Source: an uncultured Chloroflexota bacterium
GTDB lineage: Bacteria; Chloroflexota; Chloroflexia; Thermomicrobiales; UBA6265
DNA: 47,839 bases
Reading direction: 5' to 3'
Assembly: GCA_937901745.1 (NCBI GenBank)
Contig: CALGSZ010000122.1
Location: 1-47,839 of the forward strand
The notes below the pieces were generated by a model, which had not been told where the DNA came from, searched no databases, and was given only the letters and a program-made list of their open reading frames with translations. Of this stretch, positions 16,041 through 23,945 are shown one piece after another. Each line of letters starts with the position of its first letter. The stretch's first letter is position 1. Both the position numbers and the translations under genes were made by a program.

Positions 16041-16061
16041 CATAACGTCTTTTCATAATGT
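16041..16061 (-). promoter_or_regulatory. Direct repeats upstream of the 27-codon gene promoter
   Basis: Two 8-mers (plus strand CATAACGT and CATAATGT, one mismatch) spaced 13 bp start to start. They lie about 75-95 bp before the predicted transcription start, within an AT-rich block. They may bind a regulator; the assignment is positional only. Confidence 0.3.
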
Positions 16062-16232
16062 TCGGAAATTGCGTGTGTCTGGCCCGCGAGGACGCACTCC
16101 GTGCAGTGTGGGAGAGGCGGCGCGGCACGCCGACATGAGGACCGCGAGGGTGAGAACGCGGGGGCTCGGCGTGTAGCATTCACCCGTGGAGCGAAGTGGG
16201 ATCATCGTGGTGGGTAAGGTAGGCAGAGAGCG

Positions 16233-18542
16233 GTGACTGGGTTGGCCGAGGGCGTTCGCTGGTACGCGACGCTGCTCGCGATCGGCTGGGGGCTTGCGCC
16301 GCTTTCGCGCTGGCTGTGCGGGCGCCTGCCGGACCGGGGAGCGACGCTGGCCAAGCCGCTGGCGCTGCTCGCGGTCGTCTGGCCGACGTGGTTCTTGGCG
16401 AGCCTAACGCCCGTGCCGTTCACGACGGCCGGGTTGTGGGTCACGTCGGCGATCGGCGCTGCCATCGGCTGGGGACTGAGCTGGCGAGCGGGCTGGGTGG
16501 ACCGCGAGTGGCTGCGCTCGCTGCTGATCGCCGAGATCGTGACGCTGGCGGCCTTCGCGGCCTATGTCGGGCTGCGTGGCTACACGCCCCAGATCACCTG
16601 GACCGAGAAGCCGATGGACGTCGCCTTCCTCTCGGCGAGCGCGCGGGCGACCGACGTCCCGCCGACCGATCCCTGGTACGCCGGGGAGGGCATCAACTAC
16701 TACTACCTCGGCTACTTTCTGCATGGCTCGCTGGCGCGGATGGCAGACGTTCCGAGCTGGATCGCCTTCAACCTTGCGCTGGCGACAACCGTCGCACTGA
16801 CGCTGACCGCGGCGGCCGGACTCGGCTTCAACGTCGCGCGGCGCCGGCTGGGACGAGGGCTGTCGCTCGTCGCTGCCGCCGGCGCCGCGTTCCTCGTTGT
16901 CCTTGCCGGAAATCTGCGAGCGCCGATCGAGCTGGTGCGGGACGGCTGGGGGCTCGTCCAGGAGAGTTGGTGGATTCGGATCGGCTGGGAGTCGAGCCGT
17001 ATCGTGGTCGACCCGCCACCGCGCGCGGCCGAGACGATCAACGAGTTCCCCTGGTTCAGCTTCCTCCTCGGCGATCTTCACCCGCACGTGACGGCGTTGC
17101 CGTTCACCGTGACGGCGCTGGCGCTGGCGGTCAATTTGCTCGCTAGCCGGGCCGACCGCGATGCGGCGGGGCAGCGCCGGTGGAGCGACCTGGGCCAGGT
17201 CGCCGTCGCTGGCGCGGTCATCGGCGCGTTGTATCCGCTCAATAGCTGGGACTTTCCGACGTATCTCGTACTGGCTGGGGCGGCGATCCTACTCGCGTGG
17301 GGTTGGACGCGCGCTGGTCGAGAGAGGCTGGCGACGCTCGTCGTGGCGGCGATCGTGCCGTGGCTGCCGTTCACGCTCACCTTCGCGCCGCCCGCTGGGG
17401 GAAACGTGAGCGATCTGCCGGAGCCGCTGCGCGATCTCCCAGTCATCTCCCGCCTGCTGACGATCGTCGCTCCGTACGACAGCGAGCGGACGTCAGCGGG
17501 CGAGTTTCTGACAGTCTTCGGCATCTTCTGGGCGATTGGCGTCGTTTACCTCGCCGCCGAGACCGTGCAGGAAGCGCGGACAATGGAGAGCCTGCGCCTG
17601 CCCGGGTCGTTCATCGTCGCGGCGATCATCGTTCTGATCCTGGCCGTCGCGCTCCCGGCGCCGGCGCTCGTGCTGGCGGGCGCGCCGCTGGTGGCGGCTG
17701 GTTGGCTCCTTTGGCGACGGTGGGGGCATGAGGAGATCGCCGGGTCACGGACGGTCGCGATCGGCTGCTACGGCGCTGCCTTTGCCTTGATCCTCATCAC
17801 GGAGTTCTTCTTCATCCAGGATCACTTCCACAACCGGATGAATACCCTCTTCAAGGTCTATTACCAGGCGTGGACGTTGCTGGCGGTCGGCAGCGCCCTG
17901 GCGGCGGTCATGCTCTGGCAGGCGTGGGCGTCTCGGCTCGCGCTGCGCGGCTTGCTGGCCGCCGGGCTGACGCTCGGCGTCGTGGCCGGGATGGCCTATC
18001 CCGTGGCGGCGACGATCCAGTGGACGCGCGTCCACGGTCCGCGCGATTGGCAAGGGCTGGACGGGCTGGCCTATCTGCGGCAGTTCTCGCCGGGGGATGA
18101 GGCGGCGATTCGCTGGCTGGCCGACAATGCCCGGGAGGGCGATGTCGTCCTCGAGGCGCCCGGCTGCTCCTACCAGGTCAATGGCGAGGTGCCGACGGGG
18201 CGGATCGCGGCCTTCACCGGGGTGCCGACGCTGATGGGGTGGGAGGGGTCCCACGAGCGGCTCTGGCGGTCGGCGCAATCGGATCTACTGGCCGCGATCT
18301 CGATGCGGGTTGAGGACGTGCCGCGGATGTACGACGATCCGCAGAGCCCGCTGTTCGACCAGTACGGGGTGACGCTCCTCTACATCGGGCACTTCGAGCG
18401 GACAGGCGCAGGCTCGGCCTGCCCGGTGGCCGGCCCGTTCGACGCGGTGACGCGGGCCGACTATCCCGGTGCAGGCTGGGAGCTGATCTGGCAGTCGGAG
18501 GATGGGCAGGCGCAGCTGTACCGGCGCGTGGCGGACAGCTAA
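16233..18542 (+). CDS. DUF2298 (Chlor_Arch_YYY) membrane protein
   Basis: A 769-residue polytopic membrane protein with more than ten hydrophobic segments. The defining triple-Tyr stretch is present (GEGINYYYLGYFLHGSLARM, about residues 150-170), as are EFPWFSFLLGDLHPHVTALP, LNSWDFPTYL and the later DHFHNRMNTLFKVYYQAW, all hallmarks of this family found mainly in Chloroflexi and archaea. It is probably a GT-C-fold glycosyltransferase or transporter relative, inferred from its size and from acidic/His residues in extracytoplasmic loops. The C-terminal ~150 residues (from DGLAYLRQFSPGDEAAIRWL) are soluble, as in GT-C proteins. The GTG at 16233 has only a weak AGAGAG site. The gene stands alone and converges with the lactonase gene 20 bp away. 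Confidence 0.88.
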   Translation: MTGLAEGVRWYATLLAIGWGLAPLSRWLCGRLPDRGATLAKPLALLAVVWPTWFLASLTPVPFTTAGLWVTSAIGAAIGWGLSWRAGWVDREWLRSLLIAEIVTLAAFAAYVGLRGYTPQITWTEKPMDVAFLSASARATDVPPTDPWYAGEGINYYYLGYFLHGSLARMADVPSWIAFNLALATTVALTLTAAAGLGFNVARRRLGRGLSLVAAAGAAFLVVLAGNLRAPIELVRDGWGLVQESWWIRIGWESSRIVVDPPPRAAETINEFPWFSFLLGDLHPHVTALPFTVTALALAVNLLASRADRDAAGQRRWSDLGQVAVAGAVIGALYPLNSWDFPTYLVLAGAAILLAWGWTRAGRERLATLVVAAIVPWLPFTLTFAPPAGGNVSDLPEPLRDLPVISRLLTIVAPYDSERTSAGEFLTVFGIFWAIGVVYLAAETVQEARTMESLRLPGSFIVAAIIVLILAVALPAPALVLAGAPLVAAGWLLWRRWGHEEIAGSRTVAIGCYGAAFALILITEFFFIQDHFHNRMNTLFKVYYQAWTLLAVGSALAAVMLWQAWASRLALRGLLAAGLTLGVVAGMAYPVAATIQWTRVHGPRDWQGLDGLAYLRQFSPGDEAAIRWLADNAREGDVVLEAPGCSYQVNGEVPTGRIAAFTGVPTLMGWEGSHERLWRSAQSDLLAAISMRVEDVPRMYDDPQSPLFDQYGVTLLYIGHFERTGAGSACPVAGPFDAVTRADYPGAGWELIWQSEDGQAQLYRRVADS

Positions 18543-18561
18543 GCCGGCTGACGGCGTTCCC

Positions 18562-19428
18562 TCAGCAGCCGATGCGTGAGCGGAAGGGGAACCGGCCGCG
18601 GACGCCGGCACGCAGGCGGAAGAGCGCGCCCGCGCCCGATCCCTCGTTGTCTCGATCGTTCCCGCCGGCGGTGGTGACGTACATCTCGGATGCGTCCGGG
18701 CCGCCGAAGGTGACGCTGGAGACCTTCTTGGCCGGGAAGTGGATGCGCGCCACCTCGTTGCCGGCGGGATCGTGGCGGACGAGGGACGAGCCACCCCAGC
18801 GGGCGGACCAGATGTATCCCTCGGCGTCCACGGTCATGCCGTCCGGAATGCCGTCGGTTGGGGCGACTTCGATGAAGCGGCGCTGGTTCGTGATCGCGCC
18901 GGTCGCGCGGTCGTAGTCGAACTTGTAGATGACGCGTCTGTTCGACTCCGTGTAGTACATGCCGGTCAAGTCGGGCGTGAAGCCGAAGCCGTTGGAGATG
19001 TCGATCCCGTCGAGCAGGCGGGTCAGGGAGCCGCCGGGATCGAGGCGGTAGAGCCGGCCGAGACGGGACTCGGTTGGCATCGTCCCGCAGAAGACGCGTC
19101 CCTCCGGATCGGCGATGACGTCGTTGAAGCGGGAGTCACGTTCTTCCGGAATCTCGTCGATGATGGTGGTCAGCTGACCATTGTGCCAACGGCGGATGGC
19201 GCCCCGAGCCATGAAGAGGAGCAGGGCGCCGTCCGCCTCGATCGTGAAGCCGCCGATGGCCATGTCTGCCTCCAAGACGCGAGCGTGGCTGCCCGTTGCC
19301 GGGTCATATCGGTAAAGGTGGCCGGCTGGAATGTCGAGCCAGTACAGACACCGCTCGTCCTCATGCCACAGCGGCCCTTCTCCGACTTCGCACCGCGTAT
19401 CAGCGACAAGCTCTGGCGTCAGCGTCAT
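18562..19428 (-). CDS. SMP-30/gluconolactonase family protein
   Basis: A 288-residue six-bladed beta-propeller lactonase. Recognisable blocks: CEVGEGPLWHEDERCLYWLD (first metal Glu in GEGP), DSRFNDVIADPEGRVFCGTM (metal Asn and substrate contacts), ISNGFGFTPD (metal Asn), and IPDGMTVDAEGYIWSARWGG (metal Asp). All ligands typical of the family are in place. These enzymes hydrolyse sugar lactones such as gluconolactone to acids in the cytoplasm. The ATG is preceded by GAGGG. Its 5' part and promoter are duplicated 1.3 kb upstream as a broken copy. A role with the enolase-superfamily enzyme and dehydrogenases of this region in sugar-acid breakdown is inferred. Confidence 0.9.
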   Translation of the reverse strand: MTLTPELVADTRCEVGEGPLWHEDERCLYWLDIPAGHLYRYDPATGSHARVLEADMAIGGFTIEADGALLLFMARGAIRRWHNGQLTTIIDEIPEERDSRFNDVIADPEGRVFCGTMPTESRLGRLYRLDPGGSLTRLLDGIDISNGFGFTPDLTGMYYTESNRRVIYKFDYDRATGAITNQRRFIEVAPTDGIPDGMTVDAEGYIWSARWGGSSLVRHDPAGNEVARIHFPAKKVSSVTFGGPDASEMYVTTAGGNDRDNEGSGAGALFRLRAGVRGRFPFRSRIGC

Positions 19429-19493
19429 GGGTCGCCCTCCCTCTCAATCCCTGATCGAAGCGATCTGGGGGGATCATAGCAAGGATGAGGGCG
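19215..19493 (-). repeat. Duplicated segment, intact copy (partner 20572-20810)
   Basis: The 5' coding part and upstream region of the lactonase gene recur at 20572-20810 with high identity, apart from a 39-bp and a 1-bp deletion in the second copy. The stretches CGCCCTCCCTCTCAATCCCT and CTCGTCCTCATGCCACAG are identical in both. Confidence 0.85.
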
Positions 19494-19506
19494 CCAAGAA
19501 GTTGCC

Positions 19507-20418
19507 TCAGGCGGCAATCAGTGTCCCGACCATGCCAGCTTCTTCGTGGCCACGCACGGTGCAGGAGAACGTGTAGGTCCCGGCGTCCGCGTTCAGCGTG
19601 AACTCGGCCTCCTCCCCGGGTCTGACAGAAACCCTGATGCCGAGCTCTTCAATGGTGAAGTTATGCGCCAGGATTCCGTCGCTGCGGAGTACCACGGTCA
19701 CGTCGGTATTCGCTGGGATTTCAACCCGCGACGGCTCGAATTGCAGCTCGGATGGCTTTCCAGCCACGATGGTGACCGTGGTGGAAGCTGTCGCTGGGGT
19801 AGTCGCCGTGGCGGTAGGTTGCTCTGTGGTGCTGTCGAGAATGAGCTCGATAACGGCATCGGATGCGGCCACGCCCTCGTGCTCGTCAACCGCCCCGAAC
19901 GCGGCGGCGATGAGGATCACGTCGGGATCGATGGCGCACATGGTCACGCCGACTGGCAGTCCGAAGCCGCTCTCCTTGCCCTCCGCGCGCTTGGCTTCAG
20001 CGCAGCCCGCCGGTGGCTCCGCTGACTCGAGCTCACGCTGGCGGTCGTAATCCAGATCGAGCGAGAACGTGATTCGGTCGACAAGATTGCTCGCGTCTTC
20101 CCAGGATTTGCGAATCGCAATCCGGTTTTCCGTGATGAGGAGCGCTGCCAACAGCACGCGGCTGCCCTGAGGACCGACATAGACGCCGGCAGCTCCTTCT
20201 CGAAAGACGTCTGGTGACATCTCGAACCCGTAGGAATAGAGAGCTTCCGGGCTGGCAGTGTGATGAAGCGACCAGCCATCACCGAGCGATGCCGGATCGA
20301 TGAGCAGTTTGGCAGCTTCTTGTCCTAGTTCAGGCGATTCATCCTGCGCTGAGACGGAAAGCGTGCCGAACAATGCCATCCCGAGCAGAAGCAGAGCAGC
20401 GGCTAAGCGCCGGGCCAT
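19507..20418 (-). CDS. Secreted protein with a C-terminal cupredoxin domain
   Basis: A 303-residue exported protein. The signal peptide is clear (RRLAAALLLLGMALFGTLSV, cleavage after SAQ). Residues ~30-195 form a domain I do not recognise, with two Cys. A Thr/Ala-rich linker (TTEQPTATATTPATAS) leads to a ~95-residue cupredoxin domain. A full type-1 copper ligand set is visible: His252 (LAHNFTI), Cys286 (YTFSC), His291 (RGHEE) and Met296 (AGMVG). It is thus probably an extracytoplasmic electron carrier or copper-binding protein. I chose the ATG at 20418, with GGGAGG 4 bp upstream; a TTG five codons earlier lies inside that ribosome site. The gene sits between the intact lactonase and its broken duplicate. 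Base composition is somewhat lower in GC than neighbouring genes. Confidence 0.85.
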   Translation of the reverse strand: MARRLAAALLLLGMALFGTLSVSAQDESPELGQEAAKLLIDPASLGDGWSLHHTASPEALYSYGFEMSPDVFREGAAGVYVGPQGSRVLLAALLITENRIAIRKSWEDASNLVDRITFSLDLDYDRQRELESAEPPAGCAEAKRAEGKESGFGLPVGVTMCAIDPDVILIAAAFGAVDEHEGVAASDAVIELILDSTTEQPTATATTPATASTTVTIVAGKPSELQFEPSRVEIPANTDVTVVLRSDGILAHNFTIEELGIRVSVRPGEEAEFTLNADAGTYTFSCTVRGHEEAGMVGTLIAA

Positions 20419-20571
20419 GAAACCTCCCTTCAAGGTCGCGCGATAGACAATGGCTCAACTCTAGAGGAGGCGTTCTTGGTTGGAAAGGGGGCAATTCGTG
20501 CACTAGCGCATTCCGCGAGTATCGACGCACTTGTGGCTGCAGATCGGCGACTCTGCCCCGTCCTTGCGAGG

Positions 20572-20744
20572 AACAGGAGCAGGGCGCTGTCCACCTCGAT
20601 CGTGGCTGTCCGTTGCCGGGTCATAGCGGCAAAGGTGGCCGGGTGGGATGTCGAGTCAGTAGAGCCAGCGCTCGTCCTCATGCCACAGTGGCCTTCTCCG
20701 ACTTCGCACCGCGTGTCGGCAACAAGCTCCGGCGTCAGCGTCAT
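20572..20744 (-). pseudogene. Broken 5' duplicate of the SMP-30/gluconolactonase gene
   Basis: From the start codon (20744) the first 18 codons match the lactonase at 18562-19428 exactly (MTLTPELVADTRCEVGEG). A one-base deletion near 20691 then shifts the frame, and the shifted translation matches the alternative frame of the intact gene. A further ~39-bp internal deletion is visible, and similarity ends at about 20572, so only the first ~70 codons remain. The upstream ~65 bp (to about 20810) are also duplicated, including the GAGGG ribosome-site region. The copy cannot make a lactonase. The cupredoxin gene lies between the two copies. Confidence 0.85.
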
Positions 20745-20838
20745 GGGCCGCCCTCCCTCTCAATCCCTGATCGAGGCGACCTTGGCGAGTCCATAGCAAG
20801 GAAGAGGGCGGGAGGGCGCTGGTTGCTCGCTGGTGTGC

Positions 20839-21345
20839 CTATGCAAGCAATTGTTGAGCCTGTCCGCAATTCGGGCAGAATCGCGCGGTCGGGTCAAGGA
20901 TCGAGCCACAATGCCTGCACGCGGCAGCGCCGAGCTGTCCCACTGGTGAAGCGGCCGCGGTCTGAGCCTGTTGAGCCAGGACTTGACGCAGCATTGCATC
21001 GCGCTCCGCTTCTTTCTGATCCGCCTTTCGCTTGCCGCGATAGCCGAAATACGACAGGACAGCGAGGAAAAGCGAGGCGCCGCCCCAGAACGCAAGATCC
21101 GGAAAGTCTCCGCTAGCGGCAAATCCAAGAACGCCGGCGACAGCAAATAGGACCATTGAGACACGGGGGACTGGAATGACGAAGCCACACGCGATGAGCC
21201 AAAGGAGTGCCATCAGGATGCCTATGGCGGCTGATTGACTGGTGTTCTCGTCGTTGACTGCACTCGAGAGGCTCCCCACAACAAAGGCTTGCAGGAATAG
21301 CCCAATCGTGAGGATGATCCCGATAATCAGAACCGCGATGCGCAC
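20839..21345 (-). CDS. Small membrane protein with a C-terminal zinc ribbon
   Basis: A 168-residue protein with about four hydrophobic helices (starting VLIIGIILTIGLFLQAFVVG; then AIGILMALLWLIACGFVI; VSMVLFAVAGVLGFAA; FWGGASLFLAVLSYFGY). A charged stretch follows (KRKADQKEAERDAMLRQVL), then a C-terminal zinc ribbon (CRHCGSILDPTARFCPNCG). The double CxxC is typical of zinc-ribbon tails on small bacterial membrane proteins. The function is unknown; it may sense or present something at the membrane. The GTG start has AAAGGAG 6 bp upstream. The gene is monocistronic on the minus strand. Confidence 0.8.
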   Translation of the reverse strand: MRIAVLIIGIILTIGLFLQAFVVGSLSSAVNDENTSQSAAIGILMALLWLIACGFVIPVPRVSMVLFAVAGVLGFAASGDFPDLAFWGGASLFLAVLSYFGYRGKRKADQKEAERDAMLRQVLAQQAQTAAASPVGQLGAAACRHCGSILDPTARFCPNCGQAQQLLA

Positions 21346-21523
21346 GTAATCACTCCTTTCATCGAGCTAATCAACCGCGAAGTGGGGCGCCGCCGTGCGA
21401 TCGGCCGTAATTGGAAGCAGGCCATCCGCTGCAGTCACTTCGCACTATGCTGTAGCCCTCTGTCATAAATTGAGCGCGAATCTCCGAGATCTCGAGTAGA
21501 CGTCCGATCGGCGCATGGAGGGA

Positions 21524-21601
21524 TCACGAATGGACGTGATGGTGGCGCGAGAGGTCGAGATGCGGCCCGATCTCGGCAACTATGGCCATGATGGATGTCA
21601 A
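21524..21601 (-). CDS. Possible 25-aa His-rich micro-ORF
   Basis: A TTG-started frame with AAGGAG 9 bp upstream encodes about 25 residues beginning MTSIMAIVAEIGP and ending in a His-rich tail (LSRHHHVHS). An ATG four codons in is an alternative start. An 8-bp hairpin (21629-21647) lies directly upstream, a layout like that of the 27-codon gene at 15780. There is no clear promoter or terminator. Coding status is speculative. The HHHxH tail could bind metal. Confidence 0.22.
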   Translation of the reverse strand: MTSIMAIVAEIGPHLDLSRHHHVHS

Positions 21602-21628
21602 GAATGATATCTCCTTGTTGTCGCCGAG

Positions 21629-21647
21629 AGTGACGGCTACCGTCACT
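21629..21647. other. Perfect short hairpin upstream of the micro-ORF
   Basis: AGTGACGG / CCGTCACT, 8 bp with a 3-nt loop, in AT-richer intergenic DNA, about 20 nt from the AAGGAG. It may be an mRNA hairpin or a protein-binding palindrome. Confidence 0.35.
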
Positions 21648-21896
21648 GTGGTCGAGAAAGTACCTTCTGTTCCGTCACAATAGCGAACTATCATTCTGTT
21701 GTGAAGTATGCATTGACTACGAAGTAGCTCTTTCCGCGATTCTTGGTACCAATGGGTGCGTATATCGGCGGATCTGACTCGTGGCGATTGTATGTGGCTG
21801 GGCGAAAGAGGATATGGAAACAATTTGCCAGCGAGCACACCGCCGGCAAGTGTGGTAGGCTCACGCATCACAGCAGCGGATAGTCGAGGAAGCCTT

Positions 21897-22970
21897 ATGG
21901 TCGCGATTTCGCAGCCACAGGTCGGACGACAGACCCGCAGCAGATCGGCAACGGCGCTTCGCCGGCCATTCGTGCGGTACGCGATCCGGCGAGTCGGGGT
22001 GTTCCTGCTCGTTGTCTGGGCGGCGGCGACACTCAACTTCTTCCTGCCGCGCCTGGCGCCCGGGCAAGACCCGGTGCGCGCTCGGCTCGGCACGGTGCTG
22101 GCGCAGGGCGGCTCCGTCTCCGGCATCGAGGAGATGGTCGCGACGTACAACGAAAAATTCGGCTTGGGCGAGCCGCTTTGGCTGCAATACCTGCGCTACC
22201 TCGGTGACTATGCCCGCTTCGACTTCGGCTACTCGCTCGCCAGCTACCCGGCGCGGGTGCTCGACCTGATCGGCAACGCGCTGCCGTGGACGATCTGCCT
22301 GCTGGTGGTCTCCACCGTGATCGCGTTCGTGGTCGGCACGCTGGCGGGCGCCCTCTTGGGATGGACCAGAGCGCCGCGCTGGCTCGGCCATCTCTTCATG
22401 CCGTTCCTGACCCTCTCCGCGATTCCGTACTACCTCCTCGGATTGGTCCTGATCTACTTCCTGGCGTTCCGGAGCAGAGTCTTTCCGCTCTCGGGTGGCT
22501 ATACCGTCGGGACTGAGCCCGCTTGGTCTTGGGAGTTCATCCAGGACGCGGTGACGCACTCGATCTTGCCCGCGCTCTCGATCGTCCTGGCGCAGCTTGG
22601 CTTCTGGGCGTTGGGAATGCGCGGCATGATGGTGATGACCGAGGGCGAGGACTACATGACATTCGCTGAAGCGAAGGGGCTTCCGCCGCGAACGATCTTC
22701 TTCCGTTACGCCATCCGCAATGCCCTCCTGCCGCAGACGACGTCGCTGGCGCTGGCGCTCGGTGGAATCGTCTCGCAGGCGGTGCTGGTCGAGGTCGTCT
22801 TCGGGTATCCCGGCATTGGCACGCTGCTCTACAACGCGATCAAGGGATTCGACTACTTCTTGATTTACGGCATCGTCTTCCTGGTAATCGTGACGATCGG
22901 ATTGACGACGTTGATTCTCGATCTCGTCTATCCCTTGCTCGATCCCCGGATCACCTACCAGCGGCAATAA
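21897..22970 (+). CDS. ABC transporter permease, DppB/OppB type
   Basis: A 357-residue inner-membrane permease. The N-terminal helix is typical of the family (YAIRRVGVFLLVVWAAATLN, then FFLPRLAPGQDP), followed by a large periplasmic loop and about five more helices. The EAA loop that contacts the ATPase is present (FAEAKGLPPRTIFFRYAIRNALLP), and the C-terminus VFGYPGIGTLLYNAIKGFDY matches DppB. I chose the ATG at 21897 with GAGGA upstream; an in-frame extension to 21756 lacks similarity. It is the first gene of a four-gene transport operon. DppB/DppC form the translocation path for di- or oligopeptides, or for related nickel and glycoside systems, so the substrate is open. Confidence 0.93.
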   Translation: MVAISQPQVGRQTRSRSATALRRPFVRYAIRRVGVFLLVVWAAATLNFFLPRLAPGQDPVRARLGTVLAQGGSVSGIEEMVATYNEKFGLGEPLWLQYLRYLGDYARFDFGYSLASYPARVLDLIGNALPWTICLLVVSTVIAFVVGTLAGALLGWTRAPRWLGHLFMPFLTLSAIPYYLLGLVLIYFLAFRSRVFPLSGGYTVGTEPAWSWEFIQDAVTHSILPALSIVLAQLGFWALGMRGMMVMTEGEDYMTFAEAKGLPPRTIFFRYAIRNALLPQTTSLALALGGIVSQAVLVEVVFGYPGIGTLLYNAIKGFDYFLIYGIVFLVIVTIGLTTLILDLVYPLLDPRITYQRQ

Positions 22971-23024
22971 CTCCGGGCCCGGGCAAGGGCGGAAGCAACT
23001 TGTGATGTCGGGAGCGATGCGACC

Positions 23025-23945
23025 GTGGGCGTGACGACCGGAACGATGGCTCCCGCGCTGCGGGACAGCGTCTTCACCGAACTGCGAACGCGAGTCCGGG
23101 GAGCGGGTGGGCATCTGCGTCGCAATCCGAAGCTGCTCCTTGGCTTGGTAATGCTGATCGCGTTGCTGGCGCTGGGCACGCTCGGCCCGCTCGTCATCGA
23201 CACCGATACCGCGCGGCCGATGTCGGTCATCCCCGACCAGCCGCCGTCGCGAGAGCATCTCTTCGGCACGGAATCGCAAGGCCGCGACATGCTCGCCCTC
23301 GTCGTGCGCGGGATACCGCTGACGGTGGAGATCGGCCTGATCGCCGGGGCGATCGGTCTCGGTATCGGCACGGTGCTAGGGTTCATCGGTGGCTATACCG
23401 GCGGCATCGTGGACACGATCATCCGCAGCGCGGCGGACATCATGCTGACGGTGCCAGGCCTGCTCGTGCTGATCGTCGTGGCCGCGTCGATCGAAGGGCT
23501 GGTCTCAGTCGAGATGATCGCGCTGGTCGTCGCGTCGCTCGCCTGGATGTTTCCGACGCGGACGATCCGCTCGCAAGTGCTGTCGCTGCGGGAGCGGCCC
23601 TATGTCGAAATGGCGAAGCTCAACGGCATGAGCGGGCCGCAGATCATTTTCCGCGAGCTGATGCCGAATCTCCTGCCATACCTGGGCGCCAGCTTCGTCG
23701 GCGCGGTCGGCTCGGCGATTTTGGCCGCGATCGGGTTGGAAGCTCTTGGCCTCGGCCCACAGAACGAGCCGACGCTGGGGATGACAATCTACTGGGCGAT
23801 CTTCTATTCGGCCCTCTTGCGCGGGCTCTGGTGGTGGTGGGCCGCGCCGGTTGGGGTGATCGTCATCCTCTTTGTCTCCCTCTTCCTCATCGCCGCCGGA
23901 TTGGACGAGCTGGCGAATCCGCGACTGCGGAGGGCGGAGTCATGA
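23025..23945 (+). CDS. ABC transporter permease, DppC/OppC type
   Basis: A 306-residue permease pairing with the preceding gene. The N-terminal region contains a first helix (LLLGLVMLIALLALGTLGPL) and the family HLFGTESQGRDMLALVVRG block. The EAA motif region is EMAKLNGMSGPQIIFRELMP. It continues with SAILAAIGLEALGLGPQNEP, as in DppC. A GTG start at 23025 has GGGAG 9 bp upstream. The stop overlaps the ATG of the next gene (ATGA), so translation is coupled. Confidence 0.93.
   Translation: MGVTTGTMAPALRDSVFTELRTRVRGAGGHLRRNPKLLLGLVMLIALLALGTLGPLVIDTDTARPMSVIPDQPPSREHLFGTESQGRDMLALVVRGIPLTVEIGLIAGAIGLGIGTVLGFIGGYTGGIVDTIIRSAADIMLTVPGLLVLIVVAASIEGLVSVEMIALVVASLAWMFPTRTIRSQVLSLRERPYVEMAKLNGMSGPQIIFRELMPNLLPYLGASFVGAVGSAILAAIGLEALGLGPQNEPTLGMTIYWAIFYSALLRGLWWWWAAPVGVIVILFVSLFLIAAGLDELANPRLRRAES

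Larger units (their letters stand above)
21346..21896. other. AT-richer intergenic region with a possible micro-ORF
   Basis: This 551-bp gap between divergent genes is less GC-rich than its surroundings. Apart from the hairpin and micro-ORF listed separately, no gene is convincing. The longer minus-strand frame here would run into the ABC permease gene and shows no protein-like composition over most of its length. Confidence 0.4.
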
